Made by a program: the position numbers and the translations under genes. DNA of 64,000 nt from Crossaster papposus. Its lineage: Eukaryota; Echinodermata; Asteroidea; Velatida; Solasteridae. This document shows positions 1 through 9,692 of this stretch, one piece after another. Position 1 is the first letter of the stretch. Every line of letters starts with the position of its first letter. Under the pieces are notes generated by a model. It was not told the origin of the DNA and ran no database searches. It saw nothing but the letters and a program-made list of their open reading frames with translations. Location of the stretch: assembly GCA_037893245.1 (NCBI GenBank), contig JBAIAA010000697.1:372001-436000 (forward strand). Direction: 5' to 3'.

Positions 1-115
1 TTCATCACGCCGTCGTTTGTGCTCGCGAGTAGCGGCTCCGTTGGTGCGGCGCTGCTAGTGTGGACCGTAGCGGGCCTGCTGTCGATCATCGGTTCCCTGT
101 GCTACGTCGAGTTGG
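1..115 (+). CDS. SLC7-family amino-acid transporter, one internal exon (partial gene)
   Basis: The reading frame is open from base 1 and encodes about 38 residues of two hydrophobic stretches joined by short loops: FITPSFVL, then [20 protein letters not shown], then a segment ending CYVELG. This matches the TM1-TM2 region of heteromeric amino-acid transporter light chains (SLC7 family: GIFI-P-GVL, GS-G--L--W---G--S--G-L-Y-ELG). These are plasma-membrane exchangers that pair with an SLC3 heavy chain. The exon ends at 115 before a GTACGT donor, splitting a Gly codon (phase 1). The 5' side is cut by the window and no further transporter exon was found downstream, so the following exon must lie beyond a long intron or be lost. 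Which SLC7 member it is cannot be decided from one exon. Confidence 0.75.
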
Positions 116-509
116 GTACGTTGGGAATTATAACACCTCACTCACAGATTCTGTGTCTTGATTGGCCGAGAGCGCGTCACGTGTCACTTGCTATTTTTAC
201 TATTTTTTACTTGCGCTCCGAAAAGACTATACTACGCAGCCTCGTTCTGAAAAAGTACTATGCGCATAGCAACACACGCACTATGCGCATAGCAACGAAA
301 GCGTGACTGAAACCCAGACGTGTGTTTTGGTGCATTGCGTAAACATTGCTCTATCACCCTCGCACCCGTTCATCAAGGCAGCAAAGTACACGTATGATCG
401 AGAGACGTATAATTCGAAGATTTGTTGTCATTACTATACTTTCAGGAAGCTTAAATTGTGCAGAATCTGTGAGTGAGGTGTTATAAAACAAATATTGACT
501 GCTTTGAGT
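116..509. other. Intronic or intergenic sequence, no gene seen
   Basis: No coding exon seen. It contains a near-tandem pair of a 15-base palindrome-containing unit (ctatgcgcatagcaac) around 256-297. Otherwise featureless. Confidence 0.5.
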
Positions 510-626
510 GGTATAGTAAAACTAGCCTCCCGAGGTGATCTATGGAGCATTCTATTTTCCCGAGGCGAAGCCGAGGGAAAATAGAATGCTCCATGGATCA
601 CCGAGGGAGGCTAGTTTTACTATACC
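510..626. mobile_element. Foldback element with 52-bp arms
   Basis: Two 52-bp arms (510-561 and 575-626) are reverse complements with only about three mismatches and are separated by a 13-bp loop. Outer ends are ggtatagtaaaactag and its complement. Such a near-perfect hairpin is typical of a very short foldback MITE. No clear target duplication was found. Confidence 0.8.
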
Positions 627-638
627 GCGAAATAATAG

Positions 639-684
639 TTTGTATAATAGTCAACGGTATATTTGTATAATAGTCAACGGTATT
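639..684. repeat. 23-bp unit, two tandem copies
   Basis: tttgtataatagtcaacggt plus three bases is repeated twice head to tail, directly after the foldback element. Confidence 0.8.
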
Positions 685-705
685 AACCCTAACCCCCTAG
701 GCCCT

Positions 706-1120
706 TTTTGCTAGCAACCATCCTCAATCCTCCAAAATCCTCATTTTCTGAAAAACCTCATTTTTTGAAAACCCCATTTAGCCTCAATCTTTAAAAATCC
801 TCCACACTTAAAACAACATCATGTGCCTCAATTCTCCAAAAATCCTCCAAAACTGCAATGAGGATTCTGGAGGATTGAAAAAAGTCAATCCTCCAAAATC
901 CTCATTATGATTTTTTTAAAACCCCATTCAGCCTTAATCCTCCAAAATCCTCATTTTTGGAAAACCCCATTCAGCCTCAATCCTCAAAAATCCTCCACAC
1001 TTGAAACAACATTGTGCCTCAATCCTCCAAAATCCTTATTTCAAAAAAATACCATTCATCTTCAATTCTCAAAAATCCTTTAAAACTGCAATGAGGATTT
1101 TGGAGGATTGAGGAACGTTA
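706..1120. repeat. Degenerate CCTCAATCCTCCAAAATCC repeat block
   Basis: Many imperfect copies of cctcaatcctccaaaatcc alternate with aaaaccccattcagcctc; reverse-complement copies (ggattttggaggattgag) occur at 857-875 and 1091-1112, so the block is partly self-complementary. Related words recur near 1710-1830, 13230-13800 and 55580-55640, so this is a dispersed family rather than one local satellite. Confidence 0.75.
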
Positions 1121-1127
1121 GGGTTAA

Positions 1128-1332
1128 CCAGTTCGCGCGCCGGGATTATTTTAACATCACCGAGCCGAGGCGGGTTCAGGCCGATGGTACCAGGAAGCAC
1201 ACCCACGCATTACCGGCCTTGCTCGCTGCTGACAGACATTATTTCCGGCCTTGCTCGTGACGTGTTTATGCGCCATTCGTTTTGAATCTGGGGAAAACTT
1301 TGCGTGTATATACGTCCTCCGGCGCGAACTGG
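1128..1332. mobile_element. TTAA MITE family B (CCAGTTCGCGC ends), complete copy
   Basis: Ends are ccagttcgcgcgccgg and its near complement ccggcgcgaactgg. TTAA lies directly outside both ends (1124-1127, 1333-1336). Other copies lie at 12960-13175 (fragment), 54844-55077 and 57159-57364. TTAA duplication and CC.. termini suggest piggyBac-type mobilisation. It has no coding capacity. Confidence 0.85.
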
Positions 1333-1336
1333 TTAA

Positions 1337-2680
1337 CAGGCCTTGCGCTAAGCTAGTTAACTGAAGATGTTACTAGACGCAAGGTATTATTTGATCTAAG
1401 TTTTAACAAGTACATTATCCCTAACCCTCCAGGGTATTATGGCTAGAAAAAATGCCAGACGCAACAGATTGCATACTTTGTCACATTGACTTGTGTGCAG
1501 AGTCCAGCAAGGTCAAGCAGTCACCACAGATGCACTGTGCTGGATCTGGCAGGGTTAGGGTTCAGTAGGTTAGTGATTTTTTTCAATAGCCCACTAGGTA
1601 ACCAAGAAAGCAAATTTACAAAAAGTGAAATTGAGTTATGCCGTCCTCGACGAAAGGGCTGTAAAGTAGGCATCCCTAACCACCCTGAGTCCATCAAAAT
1701 CCATTTCCTGTTTTGGAGGATTTAAGCGGATTCAGGATACCTCCATATATTGAACAAACTGGAGGAGTGTGATGGATTGAGGATTTTAAGCCTAGCGTTA
1801 CTGCAGGAGTTTGATGGATTCAGGATTCAGAAATTTAGGTGATGGACTGTGATGAACTCTATGTATGGAGAAACACACTGCAATTTTGTGTATGCCACCA
1901 TGCAATGTTGGTGTTGCATGTAGTAGGAAGAACTAATAAAGAATGTATTTAAATTGTAAGAAGTATACACTGGTTGCAGCCATATTAATTTTGACATGGA
2001 TCGGACGGACGTACATAATGTGAAAATCTCTGTCTGTATGACACAGGGTACATTTGTGTTTCTGTCTGTAATTCGATTATCTTCAGAACATGACTTTTGA
2101 TTAAATCACACAGCTTAGATCTAGCGAGTATCGTCACTACTTGACAAAATCCAGAAACACTGGTAGTGGTAGATACGGCACTACGTCTAAGACAGCAGAA
2201 CCAGAGATACCAAATCTGGGCAAGGGTCCAAAAGGTGATTTATTAATTAACCCAAAAACCCCAAATCTGCTAACATCAATTCTCACAATTTTGTTGATAT
2301 TAGCAGACTTGGTCCAGAAGGCTCAAGGTAAAAATAGTGATAGATCATTTTGATAGACTTGGTGCAGGAGGCCTGAAGCAGTGCTGGTGCAATTGATGAA
2401 TTTTGCAGAGAATCCAGTACTTTTTATTTTCTTTTTATTGACTGCATGATGATAAGGTACTGTGTTGGGGGATTCGGTCCATTATCATTGGTCATCCCCA
2501 ACCCAGTCCGTTATTACGCAGTAAGGACCAGGTCCTCACCCTGTTACTCCTTTAATAAATACCTTTTTAGTTAGGAAATAAACAGTGAATTTGCTCCAAT
2601 TCTTTCACAAAACAATGCCGCCCCTTTGATCTAGTCGACCAATCAGAAGCATTCTTCCTATGTTTTTTCCTTTCAAGCAG
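1337..2680. other. Non-coding stretch before the recombinase-like exons
   Basis: No convincing exon or RNA gene. There are scattered degenerate gga-ttt-gga-gga words (1710-1830) related to the block at 706-1120. Any first exons of the downstream recombinase-like gene may be here, but I could not identify them. Confidence 0.4.
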
Positions 2681-2837
2681 ATATCTTACGACAATTCCAT
2701 GATTTCGTCGAGGTTGAAAAAGGATCGACTAGATCCGCCAAAAAAACGGCGGCCAACACCGTTCGCCAACTGCTATCGATAGCAGAAAAAATTGGCCTGG
2801 CAATCAACAAGCTTGTTTCGCCAAAGGTACCGCAAAA
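2681..2837 (+). CDS. Tyrosine-recombinase-fold protein, exon a (core-binding-like helices)
   Basis: The exon follows an acceptor ending caagcag and stops before GTAAGT. Entered in phase (two bases completing a codon), it is open for 51 codons, including ILRQFHDFVEVEKG, AANTVRQLLSIAEK and NKLVSPKVPQ. The helical, charged content fits the SAM-like core-binding region preceding the catalytic domain in Crypton-type recombinase relatives. It ends in phase 2, matching the next exon. The true start exon was not found. The chain continues through the exons at 3715, 4386, 9593, 10124, 10997, 11783, 12799, 14998, 15530 and 16261. Confidence 0.6.
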
Positions 2838-2850
2838 GTAAGTTCACATG
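2776..2850 (+). repeat. 3' half of exon a plus donor, original of a local duplication
   Basis: Bases 2776-2850 recur almost exactly at 3121-3195, including the GTAAGT donor and 13 intronic bases. The copies are 345 bp apart. Confidence 0.9.
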
Positions 2851-3120
2851 TCAGGCCTTCATTTTAAAGGAGCGCGATCGCGCTCGCGCTCCTCCGTGCT
2901 CCTTAACAATTTTAAGGAGAGCAAAATAAAGCGCTCCTTACAATTTTAACAAGAAAAAAAAAAAAAAAATGGAACTGACGAGTGTCATATAACAGTAAAG
3001 ACACGAGAGCATTGCTATTGCTAACACAAGAGAATTTGCGATTATAATTCTCTCCTCGCACCCCCAAATAAAATCACATCAGATTTATCTTATAAATACC
3101 AACAACAGTCATCTAGTCTT

Positions 3121-3195
3121 TCGATAGCAGAAAAAATTGGGCTGGCAATCAACAAGCTTGTTTCGCCAAAGGTACCGCAAAAGTAAGTTCACATG
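3121..3195 (+). pseudogene. Partial duplicate of recombinase-like exon a
   Basis: Near-identical copy of 2776-2850 (one visible substitution, ggcctgg to gggctgg). It keeps the reading frame and donor but has no obvious acceptor at its left border, so it is probably a relic that could act as a cryptic exon end. Confidence 0.8.
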
Positions 3196-3714
3196 GTGCA
3201 TGATGTTCACAGAACAGAAATCCAAATTGTAATGAGGTTACAAACTAATATAAAGCAAACAAGTTCGTTTCTCTAAAACTGTACATGTACATAGCGTTAA
3301 CCTTGTGGGGTCCCAACATTTATGACGAGGTGCTTGAATTGTGGGATAACAAGTCAGACCATAACTCCCTGTTTGTCATGTATACTTATTTTGATTTCTT
3401 TTGACGATAATATCTTGAAACAATCAAATTTTTGCTTTACTTTTTATGTCAGAGCAATTTGACCGACAATGACATTTTTAAGTTTCAATTTGAACCTGAA
3501 TCATGCGACATTGAGCTGCCTTGAAGTTAATACTATACTTGCATTTTGGACACAGAATTAATGACTATTTAATCAAACCATGAAAACTGTTTGAACCCAA
3601 AATATTAAACATCAGTCTAATTTATTCGAATAAACTTTCAGAACCATACTCAAACCCTCACCTCACGAAAACTGAAGGCTCACTCGCATTACTGTTGTCA
3701 TTTCCTACTTGTAG

Positions 3715-3944
3715 ATTAGTAACGCTGCTGAGGAATGAGCAGAAACAAGATCAGACCATATATAAGTACCTGCTGGCACTGAAGCGGTTTGTACAGTTCT
3801 TAGAACTGCAGGACGAGGCAGCATTGGCCTTTAAGATCCGGCCATACGAGATAAAGAAAGCCACAATGCTGCTTGACCACTTCATGAGAAGTGTTCGTCC
3901 TGGCATCCTAGCCAGGGCGAACCAAAACAAACGAAAAATTCAAG
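3715..3944 (+). CDS. Tyrosine-recombinase-fold protein, exon b
   Basis: After acceptor cttgtag the phase-2 codon is completed and the frame is open for 76 codons: LVTLLRNEQKQDQTIYKYLL, LKRFVQFLELQDEAA, KIRPYEIKKATMLLDHF, then RSVRPGILARANQNKRK. It ends at GTAAGA in phase 1. The motif of repeated helices with RF-QFL resembles the N-terminal part of large uncharacterised invertebrate proteins with an integrase-like C-terminus. Function in this organism is unknown. Confidence 0.65.
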
Positions 3945-4385
3945 GTAAGAATGTTTTTCTCATATTTCACCAAAAATACACAGTTGCCGTTTCAAATAAT
4001 TAAACGTGAAATGCATCATCCGTTTTAAATCAAGGAAAAACTTTACGTGCCCTTTGGCGAGAACTGGTAAAAGAAGTTATTGGGTTTAGAATTTATATTT
4101 TATTGTAAATGTTGTCATTCCAGGCATGGGAAATCTCAGCTTTTAGAACCAGTTCGCGTCGGATGACATACACACAAAAACATAATTCTGAGATTCTAAA
4201 CGGATGACGGATTTATATAAACACGTAACAAACATATCTGTCAGCCACAGGATCGCAGCGCGATTTCCTGTTTCAAGTTTTGTGAAAAAACTCCAGCGCT
4301 TGTGCTTGGTCAATGTAAAACATTGTTGTCATCTGTTTCCTTATTACAGAACACATTTTAATCCTACAAAGTTTTGTCTTTGCAG

Positions 4386-4463
4386 GCCTACTGGTCGACA
4401 GCCAACAAATATCAACATTCCGTGGACGGTCAAACCAGGAATTAAAGGCCCTGGTGAACGGAA
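4386..4463 (+). CDS. Tyrosine-recombinase-fold protein, exon c
   Basis: A 78-bp exon between tttgcag and GTAAGT, entered in phase 1 and left in phase 1; it encodes LLVDSQQISTFRG and NQELKALVNG. Phase agrees exactly with exon b. The next recognisable exon lies about 5.1 kb downstream, beyond a hexamer satellite and a complete LINE. Confidence 0.6.
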
Positions 4464-4759
4464 GTAAGTTTAAAACTGCACACATTACTCTCGTAAACGA
4501 ACACAACTGTTTCTGAAAGATACTGAAATCCCCAATAAAGTTGTTTTAGAGTGACAAAGCTTTGGCAGGTGTTGTAATCAATCTCCGGTTGACGCAGGGT
4601 TGGACATTTTCCAGTGGAAAACACATCATGTTTTCAACCCTGCATCAACTCCAAGATTTGTCCAGTGTAAAAAGGGCTTAAAATATGTAACATTTAAACC
4701 CCAACATGACCCAATATTACAAAATACTAATACATAGCAAGTAAACTGTAGCCTTGACC

Positions 4760-4997
4760 TAGCACAAAAAACAGCGTTTGTTTTCAACCGGCGTCGAGCA
4801 GTTATTCTTATGTTATTTGTGTTTTGTCGCGATCGCCGCCCGTTGATCGCGAATTTTTCTTTATAAAATTATATTTTTCAGAATAATTACAGGATATCTA
4901 GCTCAATCATTTTGCTGGATGCCTAGAATCAATATTTACTTTAAGATTAGCAAGATATTTCTTAATAATTCGGTAGCAAATAGTATATATCCTACTT
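4760..4997. mobile_element. TTAA MITE family A, fragment
   Basis: Carries internal words of family A (ggcgtcgagcag, gcgatcgccg, gcatccag region) and ends ..atatcctactt directly at a TTAA that is shared with the next copy starting at 5002. Left border not determined. Confidence 0.55.
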
Positions 4998-5001
4998 TTA
5001 A

Positions 5002-5357
5002 AGGTAAGTAAAAACGATTTGCAGATATCGAACAATTTTACTACCGAATTATTAGAAAAATCTTACTTATTTGAAAGGAAATATTGATTGTAGGCATCCA
5101 GCAAAATGACTGCGCTAGATATCCTATAATTGTTCCGAAACATTATTTGAAAACAAATTTGGGATTGCCGGATGGCGATCGCAAAAAACAATAACAACAA
5201 AAGAACAACTGCCATATAGTTTGTTATTCCTTTCCCTGGCATCCAGGATTGTAACACTTTGGACAGGTCAGTTAAACTATATTTACTATAAAAATACCAT
5301 CCTCGAAATCTACACATTTGTTATAATTCAAGCAATTACCAATGGTGTATCCTACCT
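5002..5357. mobile_element. TTAA MITE family A (AGGTAGGATACAC ends), decayed copy
   Basis: Starts after TTAA with aggtaagtaaaa, carries the family core (gcatccagcaaaatga, gatatcctataattg, ggacaggtcagttaaac) and ends gtgtatcctacct. Right TTAA has decayed to TTGA. Better copies are at 43701-44074 and 60081-60448. Confidence 0.7.
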
Positions 5358-5453
5358 TTGAAGACAAATGGGGATATTCATTAATGTTTGGCACCTGTGC
5401 AAAAGGGGCAGACCAACAGCTTCATTACGCCGTCACTAAACTGGACATTTACA

Positions 5454-6050
5454 GGTGCATGTACAATGTGCATGTACAATGTGCATGTACAATGTGCATG
5501 TACAATGTACATGTACATGTACATGTACATGTACATGTACATGTGCATGTACATGTGCATGTACATGTGCATGTACATGTGCATGTGCATGTGCATGTGC
5601 ATGTGCATGTGCATGTACATTGTACATGTACATGCACATGCACATGCACATGCACATGCACATGCACATGCACATGCACATGCACATGCACATGCACATG
5701 CACATGCACATGCACATGCACATGCACATGCACATGCACATGCACATGCACATGCACATGCACATGCACATGCACATGCACATGCACATGCACATGCACA
5801 TGCACATGCACATGCACATGCACATGCACATGCACATGCACATGCACATGCACATGCACATGCACATGCACATGCACATGCACATGCACATGCACATGCA
5901 CATGCACATGCACATGCACATGCACATGCACATGCACATGCACATGCACATGCACATGCACATGCACATGCACATGCACATGCACATGCACATGCACATG
6001 CACATGCACATGCACATGTACATGTACATGTACATGTACATGTACATGTA
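5454..6050. repeat. Hexameric CATG(C/T)A microsatellite, about 0.6 kb
   Basis: The left part is CATGTA/CATGTG units. At about 5617-5630 the array turns over (gtgcat to atgcac), and then about 65 uninterrupted ACATGC units run to about 6016, closing with CATGTA units. Because the left units are the complement of the right ones the array has a palindromic turn. Every base step alternates purine and pyrimidine. All six frames lack stops here, which creates long spurious ORFs of His-Ala, His-Val, Met-His and Cys-Thr repeats; these are not genes. Confidence 0.95.
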
Positions 6051-6544
6051 TTTGGATTTTTTTACTGCATGACAAATCATTTTTTTATTAATCAAAATTG
6101 GGGGTGAGTGGGTGGGTCAACAAAATTTCCAAACATTGAATGGCCCCTAACTTACAATTCATTCTAAAATTCAATAAAACTGGGTGTGCTGAGGTGCAAG
6201 GCAAACGGACGGTATTCACGGGCTGCTCTAACAATTTGCAACGAATGACCAGAAATCTCTAACAAAGGAGACATATACTTCATATCAGAATCAAGCTAAT
6301 ACATCACTGCATCCACTGATGTGCTCGACAAAATCAAGAAAGGAAAGTATAACACCCTGTAGAAGGAAAGTAACAACTACTAATGTTACTTGCTTGGCAC
6401 ATAGTCAATCGGCCATTGCTCGCAAGGAGCTACCCAAAGCGCTTGTAACAATAAACCTATTGTTGTTATGTACGGCTGAGTACACAGCAGTGAAACACCG
6501 TTTTACATTATAATGCACCTCGGTGTGTGGTCTGACACCCACAC
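6051..6544. other. Probable 5' leader of the LINE, border unclear
   Basis: Non-coding sequence between the hexamer array and the LINE start codon. The 5' end of the element probably lies in here; no target duplication could be fixed. Confidence 0.35.
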
Positions 6545-9544
6545 ATGGAGTCTACTCCACACATGTCTATTTCGTTTCGTCATTTTTCCCCGGGGAGTTC
6601 TCCCTCATCCTTGACCATCGCCACATTCAACGTCCGTGGCCTTACTGCTCCAACTAAGCGTGCACAATTAGCAGCTGATATGACTAGCCAAGGTATTGCA
6701 ATTTGCTGCCTTCAAGAGACCAAGTGCCCTGATGGAATTGACGAAAAGCACAATGGCTATCGCCTATTGTGCTTACCCTCCACATCACGTCATTATGGAC
6801 TGGGATTCGCCATTGCACCCTGGCTGCAAAACCGCATCCTACGGTACTGGACTGTATCGGACAGAGTGGCTGTTATTCAAATATCTCTTCCAGGCAAATC
6901 AATTATGACACTTGTCAACGTCTACGCACCCCATATGGGCATTGTCAATTCTAACATTGACGAACAAGATCAGTTCTTCTGCAACCTTGCAGATGTGACG
7001 TCATCACACAGATCCAGTGCGCTGTTCTACATCACGGGAGACTTTAATTCAAAGCTGGGCGTACGTCAAAACCAAGAAACATTCATGGGTCGAAACACAC
7101 GAGGCATACGGAACACCAATGGCACAGCGTTGGCACACTTTCTTGACGCACACGGATTGTTCGCCTGTAACACATCGTTTGCTCATCCCGCACGTCACCA
7201 AACTACGTGGCAGGGTACTCGTCGAGATGTTGTGACCGACAGACTGGTAAAGATCTACAATGTCATTGATTATATCGTTTGTCGCCAGCCGCAAAAGGTC
7301 CTCCTGCGAGACTCACGCTCTTACTTTGGCACCACCTTAGACAGTGACCACCGTCTTGTAGTTGCACGTGTCGATACATCTCGACTGTTCAGCTGCTGGG
7401 GTCGTATAACACGGATACGCAGAAAAACCATCCGCTATGCCACAGACCGTTTCGCAGACAAAGAGATACGAGCACAGTATCGCACCAAAGTTGAGCAACG
7501 TCTGACAGGTACAACGTCATCAGCAACAAGCGCACAAGCCAGCTGGAACACTATATCGGAGGTCATCTGTAGTTCTGCAGTTGATACAATCGGCGTAGTT
7601 CCCAACACAAACCCAGCTAAACATCAAGAACCGTTTTGCCCGGATATGTCTCTGTTGTCTCTAAAACAGCGTGACCTCCGCCTCCGGATAGACAATACAC
7701 CACCAGGTGAGGCAAAACAGAGACTCAAACGAGAACGAAACATTATTCTTCATTCCATGCACAGACGCGCGCTCGACAATGCCTCTGCACGACTAGACGG
7801 TCTTGCAGCAGAAGTCGAACAAATGCCTGATGGTGCACAGATGTTCCGTGCGGTACGATTACTCTATCGCAAGCCGTACACCCCTCCTGTGGTTCACGAT
7901 GAACGTGGACGGACCATCAACGACTCAGTGGAAACTGGCAAAATGATCTCGGAGTTCTTCGGCGACCAGTTCCGTGGAGATGTAGTAACTGGCATGTCCC
8001 CTTTCGAAGGAGAGCGCCGCCCCTTGCTAAACCATATACGGCCTAAGGAAGTGGAGTTATCCATGAACAAAATGAATAACGGCTGCTCGTGCGGCTACGA
8101 CTCTATACCTGCTGAGCTGCTCAAATATGCTGCCGATGTGCTGGCACAACCTATAGCTGACATCTTTAATCAGGCGTTAGAGGAGCAGCAACCACTCGGT
8201 ATTGGACGCGGAGTCCTCATTCTACTACAAAAATCTGGAAAACCTCAAGGCCCCTTGTCCAGCCTCGGACCCATCGTCCTACTGACAGCATTGCGCAAGA
8301 CGCTTTCTTTGGTGGTACTCAACCGTATCTATAAGAAGGTGGATGCGTTTCTTGCCCCGGGTCAGAGCGGCTTCCGTCGAGGTCGTGGAACTGCAGACGT
8401 AGTGTTCGGATACCGTTGGCTGTGCTCCAAGACACAACGATGTAAGCGGAGTGCAGAGATTCTTGGCCTTGACATGAGTCACGCCTTCGATACCATCAGA
8501 AGAGACCGGTTGATGCAGGTTCTCCAGACGTTTCTTGACGAGTCGGAATTACGTATTATTCGACTTCTTTTAACAGACACATCACTAGAACCCCGCCTGC
8601 AAAGGGGCACCTGCGAACCTTTTGACACCACAATCGGCACACCTCAGGGAGACAGCCTGTCTCCAGTACTGTTAGTGATATACCTTGAAGCAGCTCTCCG
8701 TGATCTTCGTGAGAAACTGCAGACACGGAACAATAGAGACAGGGGTCTCCCTCTTGATGTAGCATATGCAGACGACGTAGACTTTGTGAGCTACACACGA
8801 GAATTTCTCGACACAGTGGAACAGACCGCACCAGGATGTCTGCTTCAATGGTTTCTAACCGTCAACCCAACGAAGACTGAACACACTACAGTGAATCGTC
8901 AGGTAGACCGTGAAGGAGAGGAGTGGCGCATGACGAAGAAGCTCGGCTCACTACTAGGAGATGGGGAAGATGTCGCCCACCGCAAGCAGTTAGCCAATGT
9001 AGCATTCCATAAGATGAAAACACTTTGGCTGCGGCGTCACCACGTGAGTGAGGTACTCCGTCTGCGCATCTACAACGCGTTCGTGCTCTCTGTGCTTCTC
9101 TACAATATGGGTACCTGGGGTCTTACACAAAAACAGAACAACCAACTGGACTCATTCCACAGAAGCCAATTACGCCAGATAATTGGGATACGGTGGCCGC
9201 ACCGCATCTCCAATAAGGCACTCTATTGTCGCTGCAAGTGTGGTCTGCTCAGCATCAGGACCCTTGAAGCACGCTGGCGACTCTTCGGCCATGTCCTGCG
9301 ACTACCAAGAGACGTACCTGCTCAGAAATTTATAAATGAGTACTTTGGCATAGAAGCAGGCATGAAAGGTTGGCGAGGACGCCCTCGCACCACACTTCCA
9401 ATCGTTCTCGACAACGACCTGAAGACAGTGGGCAAGCGCCTACAGAACACCGCCAACTTGGAGCAGCTACGGCTACTGGCAAAGGAAGAGTGGAGGATGC
9501 TGACGAGGAAAATCGTTGAAACGGCAGAAGCGAAACTGACATAA
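6545..9544 (+). CDS. LINE ORF: apurinic endonuclease plus reverse transcriptase, intact (999 aa)
   Basis: One uninterrupted ORF. Endonuclease motifs: IATFNVRGL (residues about 22-30), CLQETK (about 55), GDFNSKLG (about 165) and DSDHRL (about 266). RT motifs: FRRGRG (about 610), LDMSHAFDT (about 641), GTPQGDSLSP (about 698) and the catalytic YADD (about 740). A C-terminal region with LFGHVLRLP follows. No ORF1 precedes it. Single-ORF organisation, short 3' region and this C-terminus fit RTE-like or related non-LTR clades, but the clade needs a tree. In the usual RPI motif of RT block 2 the Arg is Gly here (SLGPIVLL). Intactness suggests recent activity. Its 3' end lies next to a (CA) run at 9573-9585, directly against a coding exon of the recombinase-like gene. 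Confidence 0.92.
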   Translation: MESTPHMSISFRHFSPGSSPSSLTIATFNVRGLTAPTKRAQLAADMTSQGIAICCLQETKCPDGIDEKHNGYRLLCLPSTSRHYGLGFAIAPWLQNRILRYWTVSDRVAVIQISLPGKSIMTLVNVYAPHMGIVNSNIDEQDQFFCNLADVTSSHRSSALFYITGDFNSKLGVRQNQETFMGRNTRGIRNTNGTALAHFLDAHGLFACNTSFAHPARHQTTWQGTRRDVVTDRLVKIYNVIDYIVCRQPQKVLLRDSRSYFGTTLDSDHRLVVARVDTSRLFSCWGRITRIRRKTIRYATDRFADKEIRAQYRTKVEQRLTGTTSSATSAQASWNTISEVICSSAVDTIGVVPNTNPAKHQEPFCPDMSLLSLKQRDLRLRIDNTPPGEAKQRLKRERNIILHSMHRRALDNASARLDGLAAEVEQMPDGAQMFRAVRLLYRKPYTPPVVHDERGRTINDSVETGKMISEFFGDQFRGDVVTGMSPFEGERRPLLNHIRPKEVELSMNKMNNGCSCGYDSIPAELLKYAADVLAQPIADIFNQALEEQQPLGIGRGVLILLQKSGKPQGPLSSLGPIVLLTALRKTLSLVVLNRIYKKVDAFLAPGQSGFRRGRGTADVVFGYRWLCSKTQRCKRSAEILGLDMSHAFDTIRRDRLMQVLQTFLDESELRIIRLLLTDTSLEPRLQRGTCEPFDTTIGTPQGDSLSPVLLVIYLEAALRDLREKLQTRNNRDRGLPLDVAYADDVDFVSYTREFLDTVEQTAPGCLLQWFLTVNPTKTEHTTVNRQVDREGEEWRMTKKLGSLLGDGEDVAHRKQLANVAFHKMKTLWLRRHHVSEVLRLRIYNAFVLSVLLYNMGTWGLTQKQNNQLDSFHRSQLRQIIGIRWPHRISNKALYCRCKCGLLSIRTLEARWRLFGHVLRLPRDVPAQKFINEYFGIEAGMKGWRGRPRTTLPIVLDNDLKTVGKRLQNTANLEQLRLLAKEEWRMLTRKIVETAEAKLT

Positions 9545-9592
9545 TCTTTATGACAGCAACGCGAAAACTGCTTCACACACACACAAGCACTA

Positions 9593-9692
9593 AGGGCAGG
9601 GGTTGTTGAAAACGCAACATTGGGCGAATATAGGGCCCGCAAAAACTTAATAGCACCTGGGACTTTTGAAGAGGTCACAATGTTTGAGGTTA
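9593..9692 (+). CDS. Tyrosine-recombinase-fold protein, exon d with first catalytic Arg (5' part missing)
   Basis: Directly after the LINE 3' end the frame reads LRAGVVENATLGEYRARK and then APGTFEEVTMFE. This matches the R-x-G---N-T--E- motif that carries the first catalytic arginine of integrase-fold proteins; the Arg codon is at 9593-9595. Only a weak acceptor (gggcag, 9594-9599) exists, and it would remove the Arg, so the 5' half of the exon probably lay where the LINE now sits. It can end at 9688 (GTTAGT, phase 0) or at 9692 (GTAAGC, phase 1). The second fits the next exon if acceptor gcaag|ac at 10131/10132 is used. Confidence 0.5.

Noticed and set aside
1120..1127. TTAGGGTTA-type words as possible telomere sequence (also in the 81-bp satellite and elsewhere)
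   Set aside because: Only single or isolated units occur, with no uninterrupted telomeric array.
5342..6107. Several overlapping ORFs of 200-250 codons on both strands with His-Ala, Met-His or Cys-Thr repeats
   Set aside because: All come from the CATG(C/T)A microsatellite, which lacks stops in every frame. No non-repetitive domain or splice context.
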